Part shown: piece by piece, positions 1 through 7,936 of the stretch
Layout of the letters: every line of letters starts with the position of its first letter
Position numbering within the stretch: the first letter of the stretch is position 1
Source: Clostridium thailandense
Lineage (GTDB): Bacteria > Bacillota > Clostridia > Clostridiales > Clostridiaceae
Length of the DNA stretch: 37,882 nt
NCBI RefSeq assembly: GCF_019207025.1
Contig: NZ_JAEEGC010000046.1
Location: 1 to 37,882, forward strand
Reading direction: 5' to 3'
Notes under the pieces: model-generated
What the model was told of the DNA's origin: nothing
What the model saw: only the letters and a program-made list of their open reading frames with translations
Database searches by the model: none
Program-made: the position numbers and the translations under genes

Positions 1-191
1 AACTCATGCGTTTGCCCTGTAAAAAAATAAGAATAAGTACATGAATATACTTTACCCATAGAAAGACTTGAAAATTCCCAAAAAGCTTTATAGTAAAGAT
101 AAAATTTAGTATTCGAGGAATACCTTATGTTAAAATTTACCTAAGTTTAACATGATTGATATCTATTGCTTAATAAGTATGCTATATAATC

Positions 192-222
192 ACCATATAA
201 GCTTCGAGATATATTATATGGT
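192..222 (+). promoter_or_regulatory. Perfect inverted repeat upstream of the PilZ gene
   Basis: ACCATATAA (192-200) and TTATATGGT (214-222) are perfect 9-bp complements with a 13-nt spacer. They lie just downstream of a TATAAT-like box (185-190) and directly before the ribosome binding site AGAGGTG (about 223-229). The arrangement could be an operator or an mRNA hairpin affecting initiation at the TTG start. No convincing -35 box at normal spacing was found. Confidence 0.5.
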
Positions 223-239
223 AGAGAGGTGACAGTCCC

Positions 240-911
240 TTGGATATAAAAAAAAGAAAATTTTTTCGCGAGGGCAGCAAAATTCAGTTTGTAAACAATG
301 ATAAAACCTTTTTTTATGCAAACATTAGTAAGCTGCAGTGGAATTGTATAGGAGTTATAATAAATACCGATCAGCATAATTACCGCATTTTAAATGAAGA
401 AGAGAGTGTTCAATTTATTTATGTAATGGAAGATAAGGCTGTAATGTATAACGCAAAGGTTATCGCTTATAAACTGAATGATAGACTTCAATTTGTATTG
501 CTGACAACTCCAGAAATAGTTAATAAAATTGAAAGAAGAAAACATCATAGGGTCACTGCTCTTGTGAATGTTAAATATAGTTTTTTACCACCTGACAATA
601 TATTTATGAGAAAAGATGATGTTTCAGCATTATATTTTAAAAGGATGAAAAAAACTTTTTCTGTTGATATAAGTACAGGAGGACTAAGCCTTATAACTTA
701 TCATAATGACGATGAAGTAAAGCAGGCTATTGTTACAATTAAAATTAATGAAGAAGAGATAACTGTACTTTGTGATGTGATAAGATTTGACACAGGGGAC
801 GACATAAATGTTAAAACAGCACTTGAATTTATTGATATAGATAATGAGGATAGAGAAATCATTAGAGACTACGTTGATAGTAGGCTTAAACAAGTTCAGA
901 TTTCAATTTAA
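240..911 (+). CDS. PilZ-domain (YcgR-like) c-di-GMP-binding protein
   Basis: Cytoplasmic 223-residue protein predicted to sense cyclic-di-GMP. Residues 1-95 fit the N-terminal YcgR-type barrel. Residues 98-220 fit PilZ: the arginine motif is ERRKHHRV (R100 and R104 as RxxxR), followed by DISTGG at 143-148, matching the D/NxSxxG motif that contacts the ligand. The family commonly adjusts flagellar rotation or exopolysaccharide synthesis when c-di-GMP rises, but no flagellar gene is nearby, so the output partner is unknown. The start is TTG at 240, chosen because AGAGGTGA lies about 8 nt upstream and no ATG fits. It converges on the deaminase gene across a shared terminator. Confidence 0.85.
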   Translation: MDIKKRKFFREGSKIQFVNNDKTFFYANISKLQWNCIGVIINTDQHNYRILNEEESVQFIYVMEDKAVMYNAKVIAYKLNDRLQFVLLTTPEIVNKIERRKHHRVTALVNVKYSFLPPDNIFMRKDDVSALYFKRMKKTFSVDISTGGLSLITYHNDDEVKQAIVTIKINEEEITVLCDVIRFDTGDDINVKTALEFIDIDNEDREIIRDYVDSRLKQVQISI

Positions 912-915
912 TTAC

Positions 916-942
916 TAGGAGCAATTATAAAAATTGCTCCTA
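916..942. terminator. Bidirectional intrinsic terminator
   Basis: TAGGAGCAATT (916-926) pairs perfectly with AATTGCTCCTA (932-942) over a 5-nt loop. It sits between the convergent PilZ and deaminase genes, with A-rich and T-rich flanks, and can serve both. Confidence 0.75.
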
Positions 943-952
943 AATTTCAGTA

Positions 953-1435
953 CTAACTCCAAAAACCTTCATGAACTTTAACAACAAGTGCTTCAATTTC
1001 AGGAAAAGGCCCGACAACTTCAATCTTTTTTTGCCCTCTTGCAAAAACTTCTCTACATGGAAGGTCGAAGGTAGGATTTTGAGAGTCATCACCTGTTAGC
1101 TCAAGTAACCTTTTTTCACTTATTCCATATACTACTCTTCCTACATTTCCCCAGTATATTGCCCCAGCACACATAGCGCATGGTTCAGCTGTGCTATATA
1201 ATGTACACTGCCAAAGAAAATCTTTAGTATATTTTTTGGAGGCTTTTTCCATAAGGGTTGTCTCTGCATGACCTGTGCAGTTTGACTCGGTTATTTCAAT
1301 ATTCTCCTGCTCAAGTAGTATATTTCCATTAGCATCAACTAAGATTGCACCAAAAGGTGTATTGCCGTTATCTCTTGCTCTCTGTGAAACTTCAACACAT
1401 TTCTTAATATAATATATATCATCTTTCCAACTCAT
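953..1435 (-). CDS. Guanine deaminase-like nucleoside/base deaminase
   Basis: A 160-residue zinc-dependent deaminase of the cytidine deaminase-like fold. The catalytic signature is complete: HAE at 56-58 (zinc ligand H56, proton shuttle E58) and PCAMC at 85-89 (zinc ligands C86 and C89). Length, the NTPFGA segment near residue 25 and the aromatic C-terminus (GFWS) resemble the Bacillus GuaD type, which converts guanine to xanthine in purine salvage. TadA tRNA adenosine deaminase is an alternative, but the C-terminal segment after residue 110 is less like TadA. The substrate is inferred, not shown. No other purine gene is next to it, and the gene probably ends in the shared terminator at 916-942. 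Confidence 0.8.
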   Translation of the reverse strand: MSWKDDIYYIKKCVEVSQRARDNGNTPFGAILVDANGNILLEQENIEITESNCTGHAETTLMEKASKKYTKDFLWQCTLYSTAEPCAMCAGAIYWGNVGRVVYGISEKRLLELTGDDSQNPTFDLPCREVFARGQKKIEVVGPFPEIEALVVKVHEGFWS

Positions 1436-1516
1436 TATTTAAGACCTCATTTCTAATATTTTATTGTGAAATAGTTATTATATGTCACTAGTATACAATA
1501 TTTTACAGTATCATCT

Positions 1517-2239
1517 CTATAGATTCATAAGCCATAGCAGTGCTTTAGAAAATCTTTGAGAAATTTCAGTAAAATGACCACCATTATTCCATTCTAGTAT
1601 TATGTTTTCTGTGGACACAAGCTGTTTGGATAATATATCAAAAGTCTTTTGAGTACAATTACCAACTTTAGCGATACGTTGATTTCGGCTTCGTTCTTCA
1701 CTTTTTCCAAGAGAAAGGTATATTTTTGCGTCAGTATTTATAGGAGAATTTGAGCTTATGAATTCAATCCATCTATCATACCACAATGAACCGGAGAGAC
1801 TTCCTACTTTGCCGAAGGTCCCAAACAGATAAAGGCTGTATAAAGCTGTAATTCCACTTAAGGAGTAGCCTACTAGTACAGTATTTTCAGGTTCAGTTCT
1901 TGTTTTGTAGTGTGCATCTATGAAAGGCTTAATAATATTAACAAGATTATTGAGATATTCATATGCACACCCACTAAAGTCTTCACCGTTTTTTGCTAGA
2001 GATGGTGCAGGCCATGGAGAAAAATCAGCATTCCAATTTTTAGATTCGATATTTAGAAGTATAAAAGAACTGCAATCTATATCAAAATAAGATTCTATAG
2101 AATTTATTATTTCTTCCAAATTGTTATTTCCATTCATATACACAACAGGATAGCTAACATCAAGTATATTATAGTTAGGTGGAAGATATAATGAACAATG
2201 ATATTCGCTTATATTTAAGATCTGTATAGTTCCCTTCAT
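1517..2239 (-). CDS. Putative esterase, alpha/beta hydrolase (BesA/enterochelin-esterase-like)
   Basis: A 240-residue alpha/beta hydrolase of the putative esterase family (PF00756 type). The nucleophile elbow is GYSLSG at 124-129 with S126, and the likely catalytic His is H222 in NNGGHF. The family hydrolyses siderophore esters (BesA, Fes, IroE), S-formylglutathione or acyl esters. No siderophore genes are nearby, so the substrate is open. There is no signal peptide, so it is predicted to be cytoplasmic. The start is supported by AAGGAG about 7 nt upstream of the ATG. The same-strand deaminase gene lies 81 bp downstream; co-transcription is possible but unproven. Confidence 0.8.
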   Translation of the reverse strand: MKGTIQILNISEYHCSLYLPPNYNILDVSYPVVYMNGNNNLEEIINSIESYFDIDCSSFILLNIESKNWNADFSPWPAPSLAKNGEDFSGCAYEYLNNLVNIIKPFIDAHYKTRTEPENTVLVGYSLSGITALYSLYLFGTFGKVGSLSGSLWYDRWIEFISSNSPINTDAKIYLSLGKSEERSRNQRIAKVGNCTQKTFDILSKQLVSTENIILEWNNGGHFTEISQRFSKALLWLMNL

Positions 2240-2429
2240 ATTCTTACTCCTTAGAATAGTTTAATCAATTATTAATTTACAGCAAATGGTGGAGAATTAC
2301 AACTTTTTATTATCTAAAAATGGATTGGGAAAAGGTAAATAATGCTCTTTTTTTCGTGATGAGTATCATAGAAGTAAAAACATTTTTGTGATAATATAAA
2401 CAAGATAAAATAAAATACGTGAGGAAACT

Positions 2430-2780
2430 ATGAAAAAGAAAATTGGAATTATAAATTGTTTTGAGGTATCTAAAAGGTGTTCAGGTTCTGGTTGTTTTAA
2501 GGCTTTTAATAACAAAGGGGATTCCTTTAAAAAACATGACAGTGAAGCAGAATTAATCAGTTTTGTGCATTGCAATGGCTGCAGCGAAAATTCGGTGGAG
2601 CAAGTGGTGTCAAGGGCACAAAGAATGAAAGAAATTGGCGTTGATACAATACACTTATCATCTTGTATAAGATCTAAATGCTCTTATTATGAAGAATTTA
2701 TAGAAGCCTTATCAAAAGACTTTGAAGTTATTGGATATACTCATGGCAGTGCAGAGGGAAAAAAGAAAAATGCTGAGTAG
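2430..2780 (+). CDS. CGGC domain-containing small protein
   Basis: A 116-residue cysteine-rich protein. The sequence runs from an N-terminal IGIINC (C10), through C17 and C22, to a CNGC motif at 48-51, then C79 and C84 in SSCIRSKC. This matches the CGGC domain family (PF08821 type), with Asn in place of the first Gly. Members are presumed metal- or redox-binding, and no reaction is established. GAGGAAAC precedes the ATG. A strong hairpin and T-run at 2833-2868 ends the transcript, so the gene is monocistronic. Confidence 0.75.
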   Translation: MKKKIGIINCFEVSKRCSGSGCFKAFNNKGDSFKKHDSEAELISFVHCNGCSENSVEQVVSRAQRMKEIGVDTIHLSSCIRSKCSYYEEFIEALSKDFEVIGYTHGSAEGKKKNAE

Positions 2781-2832
2781 GAATACCGAAATTTTAACAT
2801 GAACTATATAATTTACAGTGGACTAAATCAAA

Positions 2833-2868
2833 GGAGCTGTTGCACTTAAGTGCAGTGGCTTCTTTTTT
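2833..2868 (+). terminator. Intrinsic terminator after the CGGC gene
   Basis: GGAGCTGTTGCACTT (2833-2847) folds back on AAGTGCAGTGGCTTC (2848-2862), using G-U wobble pairs, and is followed by TTTTTT. The left arm AGGAGCTGTTGCACTTA is nearly identical to the arm of the short hairpin at 23147-23196, so it may be related to the dispersed palindromic repeat family. Confidence 0.75.
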
Positions 2869-3008
2869 GAACATTAAAGGAATATACAGTTTTGAATAGT
2901 ATACTTATCACTATGAGATTGTAATTTAGCTGGATATATTGTTTATATAGAAAAAATTTTAAAAATATATGTAATGAAATGAAAAATGTTACGTATTAAC
3001 ATGTGTAA

Positions 3009-3024
3009 TTACTTAGCTAAGTAA
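3009..3024 (+). promoter_or_regulatory. 16-bp perfect palindrome upstream of the sigma factor gene
   Basis: TTACTTAGCTAAGTAA is a perfect 16-bp palindrome ending about 12 bp before the AAGGAGG ribosome binding site. It may be an operator for a dimeric regulator or the site of autoregulation of the sigma/anti-sigma pair. No second copy was noticed elsewhere. Confidence 0.4.
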
Positions 3025-3052
3025 AAAATAGAAGAAGGAGGTGCTTAAAAAT

Positions 3053-3598
3053 ATGGAACAGTTTGCTGTGTCAAGTTCTTTAGATAAAGCAAAAGGTGAA
3101 GAGCTAGATTTAACCCATATTTTTGAAACCTACTACAAAAGAATATATAACTATATATATTATAGAGTCAACTCTAATGAAGAAGCAGAAGACTTAACAA
3201 GTCAGGTTTTTGAAAAAGTAATGTTAAAAATAAACACATATTCTAACTGCAAATCCCCCTTTGAAGTGTGGTTGTTTGCTATAGCTAGAAACGTAATAAA
3301 TGATTATTTTAGAAGTTTAAAAAAATATAATTGGTTTTCTATAGAAAAAATCAAAGAACTAATATCAAGAGAAAGCAATCCAGAAGATATAGTATTAACA
3401 GCTGAAACTAATGATATGCTTTTAAAAGCATTAAGAGTTTTAAATGACAAAGAGAGGAACATTGTCGCGCTTAAATTTGGAGGAAATTTAAAAAATAAAG
3501 AGATTGCAGAAATTCTAGAACTTACAGAAAGTAATATTGGGGTGATGCTTTATAGGATAATGAAAAAGCTTAAAGTAGAAATGGAAAGAGAGGTATAG
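3053..3598 (+). CDS. ECF-like sigma-70 family RNA polymerase sigma factor
   Basis: A 181-residue group 4-like sigma factor. Residues 12-80 carry region 2 (IFETYYKRIYNYIYYRV, then EEAEDLTSQVFEKVM and the VWLFAIARNVINDYFR core/-10 recognition segment). The last 55 residues carry region 4, with a helix-turn-helix at KNKEIAEILELTESNIGVMLYR. A GTG at 3041 would add four residues but overlaps AAGGAGG. The ATG at 3053, about 10 nt after that site, is the better start. The next gene begins two bases after the stop and encodes a membrane protein of anti-sigma type, so this is a translationally linked sigma/anti-sigma pair. Target promoters are not identified; the cell-wall protein downstream is one candidate. 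Confidence 0.85.
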   Translation: MEQFAVSSSLDKAKGEELDLTHIFETYYKRIYNYIYYRVNSNEEAEDLTSQVFEKVMLKINTYSNCKSPFEVWLFAIARNVINDYFRSLKKYNWFSIEKIKELISRESNPEDIVLTAETNDMLLKALRVLNDKERNIVALKFGGNLKNKEIAEILELTESNIGVMLYRIMKKLKVEMEREV

Positions 3599-3600
3599 CT

Positions 3601-4560
3601 ATGAATAAAAAAAGTATAGAAAGTAAATTTTCAATAGATATAGATGCTTATTTTAATGGCATAAAACATATAGATGAACCTCAAGACGGAGAATACAATG
3701 AAATCTTAAAGCTTGGAAAAGCTTTAGCTGATAAAGATTTCAGCCGAAACAGTAATAAGAAAGCTGTTTTTAATAAAACTTTAAAAAATATAAATCAAAG
3801 TAAAGAAGAAGAGGTTATGAAAAATTCAAATAAAATAAGAAAAATTAGTGTTGCAGCGGCATCTTTTGTAATAGTATGTGGAGTTTTTAGTCAGACTTCT
3901 TTTGCTAAAGATTTAGCGGAAAAAGTAATAAACAAAATATCTCTTGGGCATATAACAGCAGTACAGTCGGAAGGACCTTCAAGTATGGATGTTCCGGCTA
4001 ACTTAAAGGGTAAAATTTTTGATAAAAATGGAAAAGCCTTAACAGTTGTTACAAAAGATACTGGGAAAGTATATACAGAATCAGGTGAAGAAATTGCTAA
4101 AGTTTCGAATGGAAAGATACTAACAGCAACTGAGGTAAAAGCTAAAGATGAAAAAGAGAAGGAAAATATTTTAGTAATTAAAGATGTGGGAAATTTAAAT
4201 AAATATACTTGCTTTGATGTTAAGTTGCCTTCATATTTACCAAAAGATTATAAATTTGATAGAGCGGAATTTTATAAAGGTAAAGATGGCAGTGTAAGTA
4301 AAAAATATATTGATTTATTCTTTACTAATGAAAAAACTGGAAAGTATATTTATATGCAGCAAAGATTTGCTGATGAAGAAACTAAATATGAAGATGGAAC
4401 AGATGGAAAAATTGAAAAGATAAAAGTTAATGGCATAGACGCAATATTATATGATAATAGAAGTATTGATTGGGAGACTAATAAAGTGCTTTATGGTTTA
4501 TCAGGTAGGGGAGAATTTGGAAGAGATGAATTAATAAAAATTGCAGAATCCATCAAATAA
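3601..4560 (+). CDS. Membrane-anchored anti-sigma-like protein (DUF4367-type)
   Basis: A 319-residue protein with a charged cytoplasmic N-terminus (1-80), one membrane segment (about 82-101, ISVAAASFVIVCGVFSQTSF), and a large outside region. The C-terminal 120 residues (from KYTCFDVKLPSYLPKDYKF) resemble DUF4367, a domain found in partners of ECF sigma factors in clostridia. By position it likely holds the upstream sigma factor inactive until an envelope signal arrives. There is no recognisable zinc-binding anti-sigma (ZAS) motif in the N-terminus, so the binding mode is unknown. Start codon and stop codon of the two genes are separated by two bases, with AGAGAGG inside the upstream gene as ribosome binding site. 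Confidence 0.75.
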   Translation: MNKKSIESKFSIDIDAYFNGIKHIDEPQDGEYNEILKLGKALADKDFSRNSNKKAVFNKTLKNINQSKEEEVMKNSNKIRKISVAAASFVIVCGVFSQTSFAKDLAEKVINKISLGHITAVQSEGPSSMDVPANLKGKIFDKNGKALTVVTKDTGKVYTESGEEIAKVSNGKILTATEVKAKDEKEKENILVIKDVGNLNKYTCFDVKLPSYLPKDYKFDRAEFYKGKDGSVSKKYIDLFFTNEKTGKYIYMQQRFADEETKYEDGTDGKIEKIKVNGIDAILYDNRSIDWETNKVLYGLSGRGEFGRDELIKIAESIK

Positions 4561-4570
4561 CTAAAATGAC

Positions 4571-4854
4571 ACTGTTGCACTTATAGACGTCCACGGCAGA
4601 CCTTTAACTTATACTCCGGGACATGTTGCCAAACTTCAGCACGATAAAAACTTTTAATTATTCTAAAGCTCAGCATTTTGAAAATCTAAGAACCATTGAT
4701 AAACTCGTACCTCAAACATATCAATAGATCTAAGATTTTCTAAAATGCTTCGCTAAGAATAATAAAAAATTTTTATATGTGCTTTCAGTTTTGGCAACAT
4801 ATCCCTGCATATAAGTTAAAGGTCTGGTTTGGTTATCTATATAGTGCAATAGTT
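4571..4854. repeat. Full-length palindromic repeat, copy A (MITE-like)
   Basis: A roughly 284-bp imperfect palindrome. The left end (ACTGTTGCACTTATAGA) matches the complement of the right end (TCTATATAGTGCAATAGT). The arms continue through CAGACCTTTAACTTAT, TGTTGCCAAA and AAAATCTTAG-type blocks to a centre near 4690-4725. No open reading frame is inside. Arms or halves recur at 11845, 12403, 18500, 19793, 22138, 23147 and 28962. The structure fits a miniature inverted-repeat transposable element or a large REP-like hairpin. Clear target-site duplications were not seen. Confidence 0.8.
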
Positions 4855-4990
4855 CTATTATTTATCAGAAATTTTCACTTGATCTGTATGTAATACCTAT
4901 GTTTATTTGGAATTAAAACATATTGTAAGACATGGAAATATCTTAGTTAAACAGGTATAATATGTATAGTGAGCATAGGAGGGACGGAAA

Positions 4991-7345
4991 ATGAAAGGTA
5001 AGTTATTAATGATGTCATGTGTTTTGGGTACAAGCTTATTAGTTTCAAGTAGCGTATTTGCAAAAGGTAATGTTAATATTAGCAGGTTAGCAGGACAGGA
5101 TAGATATGGAACAAGTAATGCTGTAGTTTCTCAGGGGTGGACGCAATCGGATTATGCTGTTTTAGTAAACAGTGAAAATTTTCCTGATGCAATAACTTCT
5201 GCACCTTTAGCTAAAAAGTATAATGCACCTATTCTTTTAACTGATACCAATAGGTTAACTGATTCTACAAAGCAAAAAATACAGGATTTACAGATTAAAA
5301 ATGTATTTATTGTTGGTGGATCAGGAGTTGTAAGCTCCAATGTAGAAACTGAACTTAAGGGTATGGGCATTAGTGTAAAGCGAATATGGGGACAAGATAG
5401 ATATGAAACTTCTGTTAATGTAGCAAAGGAACTGGGTACTTTTAAAGGAGTGTTTGTTGTGAATGGAGAGTACTATGAGGATGCATTGTCAGCAGCCCCA
5501 ATTGCAGCCAAGCTTCAGTATCCTATAATATTAGTAGAAAAAAACAATGTGCCCGATATGGTTAAAAAGTATATAAATAATCAAGTGGGAACTAACAATG
5601 GGGAAATAGAGGTTATAGGTGGACAGGATGTATTAGATGGTAAAGCAGTAAGTACGTTGAATCCTACTAAAACCTATAATCAATCAACAAAATATGAGAG
5701 AAATTTAGCTTTAATAAATAACTATAAAACTCAATTAGACTTAAATAAAGTGTACATAGCTAGTGATAAAGGCTTTGCAGATGCTCTTTCTGGTTCGGCC
5801 TTGGCAGGTAAGGACGGAAATCCAATAATATTAATAGGAGACAGCAATGAAAAGGATGTGAATACTTTTATTAGTAATAATAATGTAGAGAATGTAAATG
5901 CATTAGGTGGCACTGGAGTATTGAGTGATAATGTTGTTAATATTGTTACAGGGAATGCAAGTAGCACAGCTGATGAAGATTCTGACATGAATCTTATCAA
6001 GGGAAATCTTTTTGTTAACTCGACTTCAAGTGATTTTATGACTAATGCTGCCAGCCTAGAGGATGTTGAAATATCTAATAACATAGGTGATGGGGCAGTG
6101 ATACTTAAATCAGATAAATTAAAGGGGGTTTATACATCAAATATAATAAGTACAAGTCCTTTTAATTATTTTGTACCTTCTTGGGATAGTGATACTCCAG
6201 AAGGAACCTCAATTCAGCTTGAAGCAAGGGTATTTGTAAAAAATAAGTGGTCGAATTGGCTTTCTTGGGGAAGTTGGGGGACGTTTATAAAAAGAGCTTC
6301 AGGTAGTGGTGTTACTGATGATCCAGCAGCTTATGTTGATACTGATACGCTTACTATAAAAGGAACTAACGGAGAAACTTCCAGTAAAATTCAATATAGA
6401 GTTACATTAAATACTAATAAATCTGGAGTAACTCCTTCAGTGCGTTTAATATCAGGAACTATAAGAAATACTCTCTCAGGTCAAGAAATTAATAAAGTAT
6501 TTTCAGATAATCCAGATTTATCTAGTTTAAAAGTACTTGATGTACCACAATTTTCTCAGATGGTGAGAGAGCCTTCAATAGCTAATTCCATATGCAGTGC
6601 CACCAGTATTGCTATGATACTGAATTATTATGGAACAAATATAGTACCTGAACAATCTGCCTGGGGTGTATATGACTATAAATATGATGGTTTTGGAAAT
6701 TGGCCCTTTAATACTGCTTATGCCTCAAGTTTTGGATATAAGACTTATGTAGATTATTCAACTGTAGAAGGCTTAAAGAGGGAGATTTATTATGGACATC
6801 CTGTTGCAGTCAGTGTGCAATATAAAAATAATGTAAATGTAAAGGCAAATTTACCAGTTGTAGATGGTGCTCCAATAGAATCAACTTATGGTCATCTTAT
6901 TGTCGTATGCGGTTTCACAAAGGAAAATGGAACTGACTATATAATAATAAATGATTCAGCTGCGTCTAATAATGATAGAGTTAGGGTAAAATACAGACTC
7001 GACCAGTTCAAAGAGGCTTGGGCAAAGTCTGGAAATATAGCTTATATTATACATGAAAAAGAGAATGGAGCCGGCTATAGAGCACCTGTTAAGCTTGAGG
7101 GTGAACTCGATGCAGTCTCCGGAAGTAATGATGAATATATGCTAAAATACAATGGAGATACTATAGATATAAGTAGTAATAATGTAAAAACGATAATGAT
7201 GACATCAGATGGCGGCAAGACCTATAAGTATATAGTTCCATCAAAAAAATCGACGATTACAAAAAACTCCAGTGGAACAACTGCTTCAATTAACTATACA
7301 TTTATTACTGGAGAAGGAAAGGTATATTCTGCAGAGATAAAATAA
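4991..7345 (+). CDS. Secreted cell-wall-binding (CWB2 x3) protein with C39-like cysteine peptidase domain
   Basis: A 784-residue exported protein. Residues 1-24 form a signal peptide (KGKLLMMSCVLGTSLLVSSS, then VFAKG). Three cell-wall-binding type 2 repeats follow at about 29-120, 125-225 and 230-325, each with the RxxGxxRYxTS-like start or the FADALS/FPDAIT segment that holds such proteins on anionic wall polymer. Residues 335-500 are a beta-rich linker with a WSNWLSWGSWG stretch. Residues 515-685 look like peptidase_C39_2: candidate nucleophile C535 (SICSATS), H635 (TYGHLIVVCGF) and N654/D655 (IINDSA). It probably cleaves or modifies surface peptides or peptidoglycan. The ribosome binding site AGGAGGGACGG precedes the ATG. 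It is monocistronic. Confidence 0.85.
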   Translation: MKGKLLMMSCVLGTSLLVSSSVFAKGNVNISRLAGQDRYGTSNAVVSQGWTQSDYAVLVNSENFPDAITSAPLAKKYNAPILLTDTNRLTDSTKQKIQDLQIKNVFIVGGSGVVSSNVETELKGMGISVKRIWGQDRYETSVNVAKELGTFKGVFVVNGEYYEDALSAAPIAAKLQYPIILVEKNNVPDMVKKYINNQVGTNNGEIEVIGGQDVLDGKAVSTLNPTKTYNQSTKYERNLALINNYKTQLDLNKVYIASDKGFADALSGSALAGKDGNPIILIGDSNEKDVNTFISNNNVENVNALGGTGVLSDNVVNIVTGNASSTADEDSDMNLIKGNLFVNSTSSDFMTNAASLEDVEISNNIGDGAVILKSDKLKGVYTSNIISTSPFNYFVPSWDSDTPEGTSIQLEARVFVKNKWSNWLSWGSWGTFIKRASGSGVTDDPAAYVDTDTLTIKGTNGETSSKIQYRVTLNTNKSGVTPSVRLISGTIRNTLSGQEINKVFSDNPDLSSLKVLDVPQFSQMVREPSIANSICSATSIAMILNYYGTNIVPEQSAWGVYDYKYDGFGNWPFNTAYASSFGYKTYVDYSTVEGLKREIYYGHPVAVSVQYKNNVNVKANLPVVDGAPIESTYGHLIVVCGFTKENGTDYIIINDSAASNNDRVRVKYRLDQFKEAWAKSGNIAYIIHEKENGAGYRAPVKLEGELDAVSGSNDEYMLKYNGDTIDISSNNVKTIMMTSDGGKTYKYIVPSKKSTITKNSSGTTASINYTFITGEGKVYSAEIK

Positions 7346-7364
7346 TATTAATGTATCGAGTTTA

Positions 7365-7394
7365 TTGACAACATAGTTATATCAGCGGTAAAAT
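7365..7394 (+). promoter_or_regulatory. Predicted sigma-A promoter of the structured RNA
   Basis: TTGACA at 7365-7370 and TAAAAT at 7389-7394, 18 bp apart. Transcription would start near 7401, immediately before the pseudoknot-forming segment and 20 bp or more after the stop of the cell-wall protein gene. Confidence 0.5.
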
Positions 7395-7400
7395 TTATAT

Positions 7401-7638
7401 ATAACAATATGATTTTGAAAGGTGGAATGCTATCCGGTGCACTTGATGTTAAGTAATCAAATAGCATAAGTGAAACGTGGAGATGTAAGGTAAAATCATT
7501 AATTGAATAGGTAAAAAACTGTTAAATCTAGCAGCTTTTTTGTTGTGCCTGTTTATCAATTATGATTTTAATTTACTCTCTTAGTGATAGTTTTTAGTAT
7601 ATTATTAGAGCTATGGAGTAAATCTATAGCTCTTTTTT
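7401..7638 (+). ncRNA. Candidate structured RNA (pseudoknot, long hairpin, terminator)
   Basis: Three structural parts are visible. First, a pseudoknot: ATGCTAT (7427-7433) complements ATAGCAT (7461-7467), while CACTT (7440-7444) complements AAGTG (7468-7472). Second, a long imperfect hairpin between about 7492 and 7569. Third, an intrinsic terminator, AGAGCTAT (7607-7614) with ATAGCTCT (7626-7633) and TTTTT. With the promoter at 7365 this makes a free-standing transcript of about 235 nt. It could be a small RNA, or a riboswitch or attenuator that once controlled the methyltransferase whose remnant starts near 7705. I do not recognise it as a known class. Confidence 0.45.
7607..7638 (+). terminator. 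Intrinsic terminator
   Basis: An 8-bp perfect stem, AGAGCTAT/ATAGCTCT, with an 11-nt loop, followed by TTTTTTAT. It ends the candidate RNA upstream of the methyltransferase remnant. Confidence 0.75.
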
Positions 7639-7707
7639 ATTTTAAGAAATCATATTGTTATATTAAGTTTAAATATATGTATTTATTAAGAAAGGAATTA
7701 AAGTTAT

Positions 7708-7842
7708 GTTAATGAATTATTCAAGTATTTGAAAAAACCAGAACTATATGCAGAAAGCAGCAAAGAATTTTGGAATGATGAACATATATCTAAGAAGTTA
7801 GATGAAGAATCTAAAACTATGTGCATTGTAGTTGAAAAATAA
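7708..7842 (+). pseudogene. Remnant of a class I SAM-dependent methyltransferase
   Basis: Read from about 7708, the frame gives NELFKYLKKPELYAESSKEF and then WNDEHISK, the characteristic N-terminus of a clostridial SAM-methyltransferase (typically ...L.KPELYA.S...FWDDEHISK). It then passes straight into LDEESKTMCIVVEK and stop, where about 200 residues should follow. The ATGs at 7705 and 7711 are out of frame with this reading, so the start is also disrupted. This indicates a large internal deletion. The family match is from memory of typical sequences. Confidence 0.55.
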
Positions 7843-7936
7843 AATTAATGTTGGAGATTGATACAGTTTGCAGGTATACTATAATTAACCTAAATATAGA
7901 TTTTAGATTGTATTATTATAAATGTGAGGAAAGCTA

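Noticed and set aside
147..377. Minus-strand frame overlapping the PilZ gene start
   Set aside because: No ribosome binding site, composition typical of a shadow frame, and it covers the PilZ promoter region.
7421..7480. Possible c-di-GMP-II riboswitch because of GCACTTGA and the nearby cyclase gene
   Set aside because: Only a short block matches; the conserved flanks and the helix order known for that class are not found, and the following intact gene starts 300 bp beyond a terminator.
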